Source of the DNA: Eubacteriales Family XIII. Incertae Sedis bacterium
GTDB lineage: Bacteria > Bacillota > Clostridia > Peptostreptococcales > Anaerovoracaceae
Reading direction: 5' to 3'
Length of the DNA: 5,597 bases
Assembly: GCA_031269205.1 (NCBI GenBank)
Contig: JAISZM010000111.1
Coordinates: 1-5,597, forward strand
Below the pieces are notes generated by a model. It had not been told where the DNA came from and searched no databases. It saw only the letters and a program-made list of their open reading frames with translations. Position 1 is the stretch's first letter; every line of letters starts with the position of its first letter. Both the position numbers and the translations under genes were made by a program. Below are positions 1 through 5,597 of this stretch, piece by piece.

Positions 1-1
1 G

Positions 2-1183
2 GGAACCATCGGCCTCATCTCGTACATCAGGACGGACTCCGTGCGCATATCGGCCGAGGCCGAGTCCATGGCCCGCGCCTATATCAAGGAGAATTTTCCC
101 GAGGGTTATCTCGGCAACAACTTCTATTCCAACAAGAAGAAGGAGGTGCAGGACGCGCACGAGGCCATCAGGCCGTCCTACATCGGCCTCGCGCCCGACG
201 ACATCAAGGATTCGCTGACGCCCGAGCAGTACAAACTTTACAAGCTCATCTGGTCGCGTTTTCTCGCAAGCCGCATGACGCCGGCTGTGTTCGACGCGGT
301 CAGCGCCGACATCGTGAACGGCGATTACCTGTTTCGCGCGACGGGTTCCAAGCTCAGGTTTGACGGCTTCCTTCGCGTGTACAACACGAAACTTGCCGAG
401 GACGACGATAAGATGTTGCCGGACATTTACGAGGGCGAGGAGGTGAGCCTCGACGAGATCACGTCCGAGCAGAACTTCACGCAGCCGCCCCCGCGCTTTA
501 CGGAGGCGAGTCTCGTGAAGGAACTCGAGGACAAGGACATTGGCCGTCCCAGCACCTATGTTCCGATAATAGGGACGCTGACCGAGAGGAAATACGTGAC
601 GCGTGAGAAGAAGTCTTTGCGTCCGACCGACCTGGGTTTTACGGTCACGGAACTTATGGAGAACTATTTTAAGGAGATAGTCGACGTCGGGTTCACGGCG
701 CGCATGGAGGACAGCCTCGACGACATCGAGGTGAAGGGCACGGAGTGGCACCGGATCATCGCGGATTTTTACAAGATACTGGCCGAGGAACTAAAGGTGG
801 CCGACAAGGAGATTGAGAAGGTCGAGATAGCGGACGAACCCACGGACGAAATCTGCGAAATCTGTGGCAAGCCCATGGTCATCAAGGTCGGACGTTTCGG
901 CGAGTTTATGGCCTGTTCGGGCTACCCCGACTGCAAGAACACGAAGCCGATCGTCAAGAGTACGGGCGTGGCCTGCCCACAGTGCGGCAAGGATATCGTC
1001 GTTCGCAAGAGCCGCAAGGGCAAGGTCTTCTACGGCTGTTCGGGCTATCCCGGCTGCAAGCAGGTGTATTGGTACAAGCCGACGGACAAGAAATGCCCCG
1101 AGTGCGGCGCGCTACTCGTCGAGAGAAAGACGAAAACCCACAGATACGCCTGTTCAAATCCCGACTGCAAGCACAAGGAGTGA
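2..1183 (+). CDS. topA: DNA topoisomerase I, C-terminal part (5' end outside window)
   Basis: Type IA topoisomerase: it nicks one strand through a 5'-phosphotyrosine link and relaxes negative supercoils in the nucleoid. The reading frame is open from base 2, so the gene starts upstream; a GTG at 41 is internal. The first visible residues, GLISYIRTDS, are the family active-site motif, with the catalytic tyrosine at 23-25. Further family signatures follow: KKKEVQDAHEAIRP (about 134-175) and the segment ending DIGRPSTY (about 536-560). The C-terminus carries three four-cysteine zinc fingers, each Cys-x2-Cys followed by a second Cys pair: 854-934, 974-1057 and 1094-1168. The 393 residues present are a little over half the usual length of about 690-700. 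The end is intact, with TGA at 1181-1183. It converges with the kinase gene across a 32-base gap. Bacillus has topA upstream of hslVU too, with trmFO and xerC between. Identification is secure. Confidence 0.97.
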   Translation, partial: GTIGLISYIRTDSVRISAEAESMARAYIKENFPEGYLGNNFYSNKKKEVQDAHEAIRPSYIGLAPDDIKDSLTPEQYKLYKLIWSRFLASRMTPAVFDAVSADIVNGDYLFRATGSKLRFDGFLRVYNTKLAEDDDKMLPDIYEGEEVSLDEITSEQNFTQPPPRFTEASLVKELEDKDIGRPSTYVPIIGTLTERKYVTREKKSLRPTDLGFTVTELMENYFKEIVDVGFTARMEDSLDDIEVKGTEWHRIIADFYKILAEELKVADKEIEKVEIADEPTDEICEICGKPMVIKVGRFGEFMACSGYPDCKNTKPIVKSTGVACPQCGKDIVVRKSRKGKVFYGCSGYPGCKQVYWYKPTDKKCPECGALLVERKTKTHRYACSNPDCKHKE

Positions 1184-1217
1184 CAAAAAGAGCGGTTACG
1201 TTCGAAGGGATCGCTCT
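1184..1217 (-). terminator. possible intrinsic terminator of the kinase gene
   Basis: Read on the minus strand, AGAGCG (1217-1212) pairs with CGCTCT (1194-1189). Counting the last T of the stem, a run of five T follows (1189-1185). The first arm overlaps the kinase stop codon at 1218-1216. The stem is only six base pairs and the loop is long (17 nt, containing the palindrome TTCGAA), so this is a weak candidate. On the plus strand the same stem gains two G-U pairs but no U-run follows, so it would not be a standard terminator for topA. Position between two convergent genes supports the call. Confidence 0.4.
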
Positions 1218-1983
1218 AGCGGTGATCCGTACCGGAGTCGGCGGCGTCGGCGACGGCCACGCCTTTGCCTATAGCATCGGCGTCGGTGGCGTCAAGCAAG
1301 TGGTCGACAAGGATATCGTACATCTCCTGGTGGTTCAGGGGCTTGCCGAGATGGCCGTTCATCCCCGCGTCCAACGCTTTCTTGACATCTTCCTGAAAGA
1401 CGTTGGCGGTCAGAGCGATAATGGGAATCTTCCCGGCTTCGTCAACCTCGAGTTTGCGAATGCGGCGCGTGGCCTCATAGCCGTCCATGATCGGCATCTG
1501 CACGTCCATAAAGATGATATCGTAGCGTTTGGGGTCCTCGATAAACATATCTAAAGCCTGTCTGCCGTTTTCGGCATAGTCTATGTTGATTAGCGACTCC
1601 TCCAAAAGAGCGCTTACGATCTCGCGATTGACCTCAATATCCTCCACCAGCAAAAGACGATAGTCTTTGAAACGTCCGAGGAATCCCTCCTCGCCGAGGA
1701 CGCTCCGTTCGCGATCCTCGGCGGCCGGCGTATCATCCGCAACGGCGTCGACAGGCATCAGCTGCACGGTGAAAAAGAAAAGCGATCCCTTGCCCGGTGT
1801 CGAGGTGAAGTCGATAGCGCCGCCCATCATCTCCAGCAACCTTTTAGAGATTGCCAATCCCAGGCCGGTGCCGCCGTATTTGCGCGTCGTCGAATTCTCG
1901 GCCTGCTCGAACTGCTCGAACAAATGCGTTCCCTGCTCCTCGGTGATGCCGATTCCTGTGTCCTCAACCTCCACCCTCAGCCT
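1216..1983 (-). pseudogene. hybrid histidine kinase, C-terminal fragment: partial HATPase plus receiver domain
   Basis: This is the downstream part of the split kinase. Protein similarity starts abruptly at RLRVEVEDTGIGI (about 1983-1945), the G1 box of a HATPase_c domain. It continues through the F box (HLFEQFEQ, about 1920) and the G2 box GGTGLGLAI (about 1873-1849). The N box and preceding helix (NAxKFT type), which bind Mg-ATP, are absent. After a linker comes a receiver domain (about 1660-1290): acidic pocket VEDIEVN, phosphoacceptor Asp in FMDVQMP (codon 1506-1504), ALTA and the conserved Lys in GKP. Such a receiver normally takes phosphate from the kinase core or passes it to an Hpt protein; no Hpt domain is seen. 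The frame is open upstream to a GTG at 2088, but those first 35 codons are the HisKA region read out of frame and resemble nothing. No convincing start with a ribosome binding site was found, so independent translation is doubtful. Confidence 0.85.
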
Positions 1984-3130
1984 TTGACATGTCCAAAATA
2001 TCGTTGATGATGCCCAGCAGGTGGGTGGACGCGTCTCTGATCTTGGAAAACGCGTAGTCTTTGCGCTCGGAGTTGTGTGCCTGCTCACCTATTTCGGCCA
2101 TGCCGACGATAGCGTTCATGGGAGTGCGTATCTCGTGGCTCATGTTCGCCAGAAAGGCGCTCTTCGCAACGCTTGCCTCCTCCGCGGCTATACGAGCTTC
2201 CACGATGGGGGTGATATCGGTTATATCGATGTAAGTGCCCTCAGCGTTACCGTGCATTTTGTCGCTGATGACGCGGTAGTGACGGGTCGCGCCCTCGACG
2301 GTGAACGTGCGCACGCCCTCGTAATTGCCCTCATTGTCGAGCAGTTCGGCGAGCAACTGTTGAATGTTCGGGTCGCTGAACAGTTCGTTGATCGGTTGAT
2401 CCACAATCACCTGCGGATCCTCGTATCCGGCCAGTTGCGCCAGGTTTTTACTGATGTAGCTGGCGCGGCCGTCGTCGTCGGTCAGCAGGATGAGGTTGGG
2501 CGTCGTATTGAACATCGTCTTGAAAGCGTCTTGATCACGGCTGGCGATGTCGTTCTTGTCCGAGGCGAAACGCACGAAGTAATAGAGAATCCACGAGGCG
2601 CAGAGCAGCAACGACCAGTTGACCAACATCTCGACCATCGGCACCTCCGAGGCCGGGCGATCCGGGCTGGCCAGAGGCAGACGCAGGTAGACCAGCACGA
2701 GGGAGACAAGGTTGGAGACGATCACGTAGGCGAGCATAGCCTTTTTGTTCAAATAAAGGGTGTTGGCGGCCAGGATCATCACGCAGAGCAGGTAGAAGTA
2801 AGTGTAGCTGTCCATGATTTTGGAGGCTACCACGCAGATGCCGAACATCAAAAAAGGCATGTACCACGAGGGGTCGCCCAGGCGTTCAATGCGAGTGGCT
2901 ATGAGGATCAGCGACATCAAGATCAACACCGCCACCAGAACCACGATTCCTTGGAGATAGCGCCCTTGGGAGATGGCCGCCGCCACGCGCACCAACGCGA
3001 AGAGAAGCATCGACAGCACCATCAATCGCGTGGCCAACTTGTGAAAACGCCTGTTGTAATCCTGTTTTCCGAAGCCTTGTTCGGAAGTCCCCGCTGATGA
3101 TCCTTTTCTCATGCTCCTCGCCCATAACAC
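1964..3130 (-). CDS. hybrid sensor histidine kinase, N-terminal fragment (membrane sensor, PAS, HisKA), truncated by frameshift
   Basis: This is the upstream part of a membrane-bound hybrid kinase. In the 388-residue frame, residues 33-53, 58-78, 90-106, 110-127, 131-149 and 166-187 are hydrophobic, giving six likely membrane segments with little outside the membrane. A PAS-like domain follows (about 200-310), then a HisKA domain with SHEIRTPMNAIVGMAE; phospho-accepting His332 is at 2137-2135. The frame reaches NDILDMSKAE and then hits TGA at 1966-1964 with no ATP-binding domain. The product alone could dimerise and sense but not phosphorylate itself. I start it at GTG 3130 because GGAGGAG (3148-3142) lies 11 nt upstream and the frame closes at a TGA just before. 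An ATG at 3112 is the alternative, but its AGGAG is only 1 nt away. The ligand is unknown. The gene is divergent from hslV, with no partner gene visible. Whether the break is biological or a sequencing or assembly error cannot be settled here. Confidence 0.8.
   Translation of the reverse strand: MLWARSMRKGSSAGTSEQGFGKQDYNRRFHKLATRLMVLSMLLFALVRVAAAISQGRYLQGIVVLVAVLILMSLILIATRIERLGDPSWYMPFLMFGICVVASKIMDSYTYFYLLCVMILAANTLYLNKKAMLAYVIVSNLVSLVLVYLRLPLASPDRPASEVPMVEMLVNWSLLLCASWILYYFVRFASDKNDIASRDQDAFKTMFNTTPNLILLTDDDGRASYISKNLAQLAGYEDPQVIVDQPINELFSDPNIQQLLAELLDNEGNYEGVRTFTVEGATRHYRVISDKMHGNAEGTYIDITDITPIVEARIAAEEASVAKSAFLANMSHEIRTPMNAIVGMAEIGEQAHNSERKDYAFSKIRDASTHLLGIINDILDMSKAEGGG
1975..1983 (-). 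other. deletion/frameshift junction in the kinase gene
   Basis: On the minus strand the nonamer AGGCTGAGG lies exactly where HisKA coding stops making sense and HATPase coding begins. In the upstream frame it is part of Lys-Ala-Glu (the usual DMSK-x-EAGK context). In the downstream frame it reads Arg-Leu-Arg, leading into VEVEDTGIGI. One short string serving both sides is what remains when sequence between two copies of a short direct repeat is lost. From family knowledge, roughly 80-90 residues normally lie between these points. The two frames differ in phase, so the missing length is not a multiple of three. Confidence 0.65.
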
Positions 3131-3141
3131 AACCTTGATAT

Positions 3142-3148
3142 CTCCTCC
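3142..3148 (-). promoter_or_regulatory. ribosome binding site supporting the GTG start of the kinase
   Basis: GGAGGAG on the minus strand is a strong Shine-Dalgarno match, 11 nt before GTG at 3130 and 29 nt before the alternative ATG at 3112. The long spacing leaves the start open, but it favours the upstream GTG. Confidence 0.45.
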
Positions 3149-3161
3149 ATGATTATATCAT
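3149..3161 (-). promoter_or_regulatory. extended -10 promoter with overlapping inverted repeat, kinase gene
   Basis: The minus strand reads TGATATAAT at 3160-3152, an exact extended -10 element (TG-N-TATAAT). No good -35 hexamer is found 16-18 nt upstream, which is typical of extended -10 promoters. ATGAT (3149-3153) and ATCAT (3157-3161) form an inverted repeat with a 3-nt centre that covers the -10, so a repressor could bind there; this is inference. Transcription would begin very close to the Shine-Dalgarno sequence, giving a short leader. Confidence 0.45.
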
Positions 3162-3307
3162 AGGAAGAGGCAATGCCCGGCCTGAGAACAAGTTTCATGT
3201 CACCCATCGTCATCAGGTTCCGAGATGGACAAAAATGGCGTGGCGACTGAATAGTGACACATCGTTCGTCGTGTTAAAGAATATCGTGAATTGTCGCCGG
3301 ATTAGGG

Positions 3308-3313
3308 TATAAT
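3308..3313 (+). promoter_or_regulatory. -10 element of probable hslVU promoter
   Basis: TATAAT matches the sigma-70/sigma-A -10 consensus exactly and lies in a local AT-rich stretch (GGTATAATATATAAG). The -35 is weak: TCGTGA at 3284-3289, with an 18-nt spacer, matches TTGACA at three of six positions. Transcription would start near 3320, leaving a leader of about 105 nt before hslV. I saw no CIRCE-type heat-shock operator (TTAGCACTC-N9-GAGTGCTAA). Confidence 0.5.
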
Positions 3314-3329
3314 ATATAAGGACGGTAAG

Positions 3330-3344
3330 GTCGCGAGCAGCGAC
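3330..3344 (+). promoter_or_regulatory. leader hairpin 1 upstream of hslV
   Basis: GTCGC (3330-3334) and GCGAC (3340-3344) form a perfect 5-bp stem with a GAGCA loop, just inside the predicted 5' leader. No U-run follows, so it is not a terminator. Its role is unknown. Confidence 0.35.
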
Positions 3345-3354
3345 AAATGGAGTG

Positions 3355-3372
3355 TTCCCCTTCGAAGGGGAA
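3355..3372 (+). promoter_or_regulatory. leader hairpin 2: 18-bp perfect palindrome upstream of hslV
   Basis: TTCCCCTTCGAAGGGGAA is identical to its own reverse complement over 18 bases. As RNA it can form a GC-rich stem of six or seven pairs with a small loop, about 55 nt before the hslV start. It is followed by GCAGAAGT, not a U-run, so it is not a standard terminator. It could be an mRNA stabiliser, a regulatory leader element or a dimeric protein site on DNA. I could not match it to a known riboswitch class. Confidence 0.5.
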
Positions 3373-3373
3373 G

Positions 3374-3412
3374 CAGAAGTAATGGGTTAGGCTCAGAAGT
3401 GTAAGTAAGGCT
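3374..3412 (+). repeat. tandem imperfect repeat (20 + 19 nt) in the hslV leader
   Basis: CAGAAGTAATGGGTTAGGCT (3374-3393) is followed directly by CAGAAGTGTAAGTAAGGCT (3394-3412). With one gap, about 15 of 20 positions agree; both ends (CAGAAGT and AGGCT) are identical. The pair ends two bases before the Shine-Dalgarno sequence of hslV, so any protein or RNA bound here could affect translation initiation. It may also be chance drift of a small duplication. Confidence 0.45.
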
Positions 3413-3413
3413 T

Positions 3414-3420
3414 AAAGGAG
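3414..3420 (+). promoter_or_regulatory. ribosome binding site of hslV
   Basis: AAAGGAG lies six bases before the ATG at 3427. It fixes the hslV start, which also gives the family N-terminus. Confidence 0.8.
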
Positions 3421-3426
3421 AATCAG

Positions 3427-4119
3427 ATGGGGCAATTTCATGCAACCACCATCGTCGCGGTGAGGCGCGGTCCGGATGATGTCTGCGTCGGCGGCGACGG
3501 GCAGGTGACGTTCGGCGAGACCGCCGTGATGAAACATCGAGCCAAGAAGGTTCGCAAGATATACAAGGGATCCGTCGTCTCCGGCTTCGCCGGGTCTGTC
3601 GCGGACGCGTTCACGCTGACGGAGAAATTCGAGAAAAAACTCGAAGAGCACGGCGGCAACCTGAAAAGGGCGGCCGTGGCGCTCGCTCAGGACTGGCGCA
3701 GGGACCGCGTCATGCGCAACCTCGAGGCGCTGATGGTAGCGGCCGACCGCGAGAGTCTGCTCATCATATCGGGTAACGGCGAGGTCATCGAACCCGACCA
3801 GGCGTTTGTGGCCATCGGCAGCGGCGGCAATTATGCCTACGCCGCGGCGAACGCGCTGTTCAACCACACGGACATGGACGCCGAGGCTATCGTGCGCGAG
3901 GCGTTGAAGATCGCGAGTTCCATCTGCGTGTATACGAACGACAACATCACGGTCGAAAAGCTCGAACCGGAAGATGAAGACGCAGAGGACGCGACCGCGC
4001 GGGACGGAAGTCCGAAAAAGGCGGCTGACGCAGCTGCCGACGGCGATAGGAAGCGAGAGGAAACGGCGCTCGCAATCGCGCCCGAAGATGAAGACGAGGG
4101 AGGTGAACCCGATGAATAA
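3427..4119 (+). CDS. hslV: ATP-dependent protease peptidase subunit HslV (ClpQ), with acidic C-terminal extension
   Basis: HslV is the threonine-type peptidase of the cytoplasmic HslUV protease; in known cases two hexameric rings form a chamber fed by HslU. The protein starts MGQFHATTIVAVRR. By alignment from memory with the E. coli and Bacillus proteins, Thr7 is the catalytic N-terminal threonine, so a six-residue propeptide (MGQFHA) should be cleaved. Also visible are GGDGQVTFG (22-30), the active-site lysine of AKKVRK (Lys41), GFAGSVADAFTL (53-64) and GSGGNYA (131-137). The core ends near residue 180 (NDNITVEKLE), the usual family length. About 50 further residues follow, rich in Glu, Asp, Ala, Lys and Arg, with acidic runs such as EDEDAED and PEDEDEGGEPDE. 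This tail is unusual and its role is unknown. The stop overlaps the hslU start. The start is set by AAAGGAG six bases upstream. Confidence 0.96.
   Translation: MGQFHATTIVAVRRGPDDVCVGGDGQVTFGETAVMKHRAKKVRKIYKGSVVSGFAGSVADAFTLTEKFEKKLEEHGGNLKRAAVALAQDWRRDRVMRNLEALMVAADRESLLIISGNGEVIEPDQAFVAIGSGGNYAYAAANALFNHTDMDAEAIVREALKIASSICVYTNDNITVEKLEPEDEDAEDATARDGSPKKAADAAADGDRKREETALAIAPEDEDEGGEPDE
4098..4105 (+). promoter_or_regulatory. ribosome binding site deciding the hslU start
   Basis: GGGAGGTG lies six bases before the ATG at 4112, inside the end of hslV. It decides the start of hslU: the frame is open back to 3974, but the extra 46 codons have no homologous look and merely shadow the HslV tail. 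Confidence 0.85.
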
Positions 4120-5536
4120 TCCCCTCTACCAGATGACACCGAAGGAGATCGTGGCCGAACTCGACAAGTACATCATCGGCCAGGATCAGGCGAAAAAAAG
4201 CGTGGCGGTCGCGCTCAGAAACCGCTATAGGCGCAGCCTGCTGCCCGACGAGATGCGGGACGAAGTGACGCCGAAGAACATACTTATGATGGGTCCGACG
4301 GGCGTCGGCAAGACGGAGATTGCGCGCAGGCTCGCGAAGCTCATGGACGCACCCTTCGTGAAGGTCGAAGCGACGAAGTTCACGGAGGTCGGTTATGTCG
4401 GCAGGGACGTGGACTCGATGATACGCGACCTCGTCGAGTCGTCGATAAGGATAACGAAGCAGAAGCGGCTGGAGGAGAAGTACAGCGTGGCCGAAGAGAT
4501 CGCCGAGGAGAAGATAGTCGAGGCGATCGTACCCGGAAAGAAGAAGGCGGCTCAGCCCGGACAGGCCAAGACGCCGTTTGATTTCATCATGGGCGGCCTG
4601 CAGGGGCAGCAGCAGAACCAGCAGCCCGAACCCGCGGACGATCGGCAGGAATCTGAGATAGAACTGACGCGCGAGCAGGTCAGGCAGCAACTCCGCGACG
4701 GCAAGCTCGACGAGCAGTACATCGAGATAGAGGTGACGGACAATCCGCAGACGAACCAGCTCGACGTCGGCAACGAGGGCATGAGCATAGCGATAGGCAA
4801 CATCTTCGACGCGATGGGCGGCAGTCAGCGCAAGAAGATGAAAAAGGTGAAGGTCAAGGATGCGCGCAAAATACTCCGCGAGGAGGAAGCGCAGAATCTT
4901 ATAGACATGGATCAGGTGACGGTCGAAGCCCTCGAAAACGCGGAACAGAACGGCATCATCTTCATTGACGAGATAGACAAGATAGCGTCGGGCGGCGGCT
5001 TCCGCTCGGGCGCGGACGTCTCGCGCGAAGGCGTGCAGCGCGACATCCTCCCCATCGTGGAGGGCAGCGTCGTCAACACGAAACACGGCCCCGTCAAGAC
5101 GGATCACATTCTCTTCATAGGCGCCGGGGCGTTCCACGTGTCCAAGCCGACGGATCTCATACCCGAGCTGCAGGGACGTTTCCCGATAAGGGTCGAACTC
5201 GAGAACCTGACGCGTGAGGCCTTCGTGCAGATACTGACCGTGCCCGAGAACGCGCTCTTGAAGCAGCACAAGATGTTGCTCGAGACGGAGGGCGTGAAGG
5301 TCGTGTTCACGGACGACGCGGTCCAGGAGATAGCGGAGATCGCGTTTATGACGAACGAGCAGACGGAGAATATCGGCGCGCGGCGTCTCCACACGATCAT
5401 GGAGAAACTGCTTGAGGACATATCGTTCGACATCCCCGATTCGGATGAGGATGAGATAACGATAGACGATGAGTACGTGAAGAACAAGTTCATCGATCGC
5501 ATCATGGCCGACGACATCGACCGTTACATACTGTAA
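4112..5536 (+). CDS. hslU: ATP-dependent protease ATPase subunit HslU (ClpY)
   Basis: HslU is the AAA+ unfoldase that docks on HslV, unfolds substrates with ATP and threads them into the peptidase chamber. The chosen start MNNPLYQMTPKEIV gives 474 residues, near the family range (E. coli about 443, Bacillus about 467). Motifs in order: IIGQDQAK (21-28); Walker A GPTGVGKT with Lys67 (codon 4310-4312); the pore loop GYVG (94-97); an intermediate I domain of roughly residues 110-250 with a Gln-rich stretch at about 160-175; Walker B IIFIDE with Asp286-Glu287; LQGRFPIRVEL with the candidate arginine finger Arg356; sensor 2 GARR (422-425). The C-terminus DRYIL matches the family tail that inserts into HslV pockets. 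All key residues seen are intact. The start ATG overlaps the hslV stop by 8 nt, indicating an operon with translational coupling and matched production of partners. Confidence 0.98.
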   Translation: MNNPLYQMTPKEIVAELDKYIIGQDQAKKSVAVALRNRYRRSLLPDEMRDEVTPKNILMMGPTGVGKTEIARRLAKLMDAPFVKVEATKFTEVGYVGRDVDSMIRDLVESSIRITKQKRLEEKYSVAEEIAEEKIVEAIVPGKKKAAQPGQAKTPFDFIMGGLQGQQQNQQPEPADDRQESEIELTREQVRQQLRDGKLDEQYIEIEVTDNPQTNQLDVGNEGMSIAIGNIFDAMGGSQRKKMKKVKVKDARKILREEEAQNLIDMDQVTVEALENAEQNGIIFIDEIDKIASGGGFRSGADVSREGVQRDILPIVEGSVVNTKHGPVKTDHILFIGAGAFHVSKPTDLIPELQGRFPIRVELENLTREAFVQILTVPENALLKQHKMLLETEGVKVVFTDDAVQEIAEIAFMTNEQTENIGARRLHTIMEKLLEDISFDIPDSDEDEITIDDEYVKNKFIDRIMADDIDRYIL

Positions 5537-5597
5537 TCGGAGGTTCTGACGCGCCGGTCCTGTTACCTTATTGATTTTAATGCGAAAATTTCGATAT

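Noticed and set aside
1201..1210. TTCGAAGGG shared with the hslV leader palindrome (3361-3369)
   Set aside because: A nine-base match containing a self-complementary core is easily chance; the flanking sequence differs.
1964..2000. Programmed ribosomal frameshift joining the two kinase halves
   Set aside because: No slippery heptamer or following stem was seen, and a frameshift would not restore the missing ATP-binding segment.
2021..3097. Open frame of 358 codons on the plus strand opposite the kinase
   Set aside because: The opposite strand encodes clear PAS and HisKA motifs in good register. This frame shows only His/Gln/Val-rich shadow sequence.
3204..3228. CCATC...GATGG inverted repeat in the intergenic region
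   Set aside because: Five-base arms with a 15-base spacer are expected by chance and do not align with either promoter.
3974..4111. Upstream in-frame extension of hslU (46 codons) from an ATG at 3974
   Set aside because: It lies inside hslV, has no ribosome binding site comparable to the one before 4112, and its Arg/Lys-rich composition is simply the acidic HslV tail read in another frame. The known HslU N-terminus starts at MNNPLYQMTPKEIV.
3947..5392. Long open frame of 481 codons on the minus strand opposite hslU
   Set aside because: It is antisense to a fully conserved hslU; the rich His/Leu/Arg content is typical of a shadow frame in GC-rich DNA, and no domain is recognisable.
5537..5597. 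Promoter or terminator after hslU, and a CodY-type site near 5581-5597
   Set aside because: TTGATT at 5571-5576 resembles a -35, but a matching -10 would fall at the window edge and cannot be seen. CGAAAATTTCG is only loosely like a CodY box. No hairpin with a T-run and no start codon after GGAGG (5539-5543) was found.

Overview
The window looks like a chromosomal segment from a moderately GC-rich bacterium, most likely of the Bacillota (Clostridia or Negativicutes type). The evidence is the gene content and the proteins themselves. A zinc-finger topoisomerase I lies near an hslV-hslU pair, as in the topA-trmFO-codV(xerC)-clpQ(hslV)-clpY(hslU)-codY cluster known from Bacillus. HslV begins with the FHATTI-type N-terminus seen in Bacillus-type proteases. 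A group with similar gene order, such as Synergistota, cannot be excluded from this sequence alone.

Layout. Positions 1-1183 (+) hold the C-terminal part of topA, cut by the window edge just upstream of its catalytic tyrosine and ending in three four-cysteine zinc fingers. Positions 1216-3130 (-) hold a convergent hybrid sensor histidine kinase/response regulator: six membrane segments, PAS, HisKA, HATPase and receiver. It is broken, because an apparent internal deletion plus frameshift at about 1975-1983 removes the start of the ATP-binding domain. A short hairpin with a T-run sits between the two convergent genes. Positions 3131-3426 are a divergent intergenic region with a candidate promoter on each strand and a leader of about 100 nt before hslV that contains two hairpins and a tandem imperfect repeat. 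Positions 3427-4119 (+) are hslV with an unusual acidic C-terminal tail, overlapping by 8 nt the full hslU at 4112-5536 (+). The last 61 bases show no gene.

How the genes relate. HslV (peptidase) and HslU (AAA+ unfoldase) form one two-component protease and are translationally coupled. TopA relaxes negative supercoils and has no direct functional tie to them. The kinase occupies, in opposite orientation, the place where trmFO and xerC stand in Bacillus. No partner regulator or target operon for it is visible.

I saw no defence system, mobile element, CRISPR array or tRNA. The points most worth a second look are the kinase deletion, the HslV tail and the structured hslV leader.
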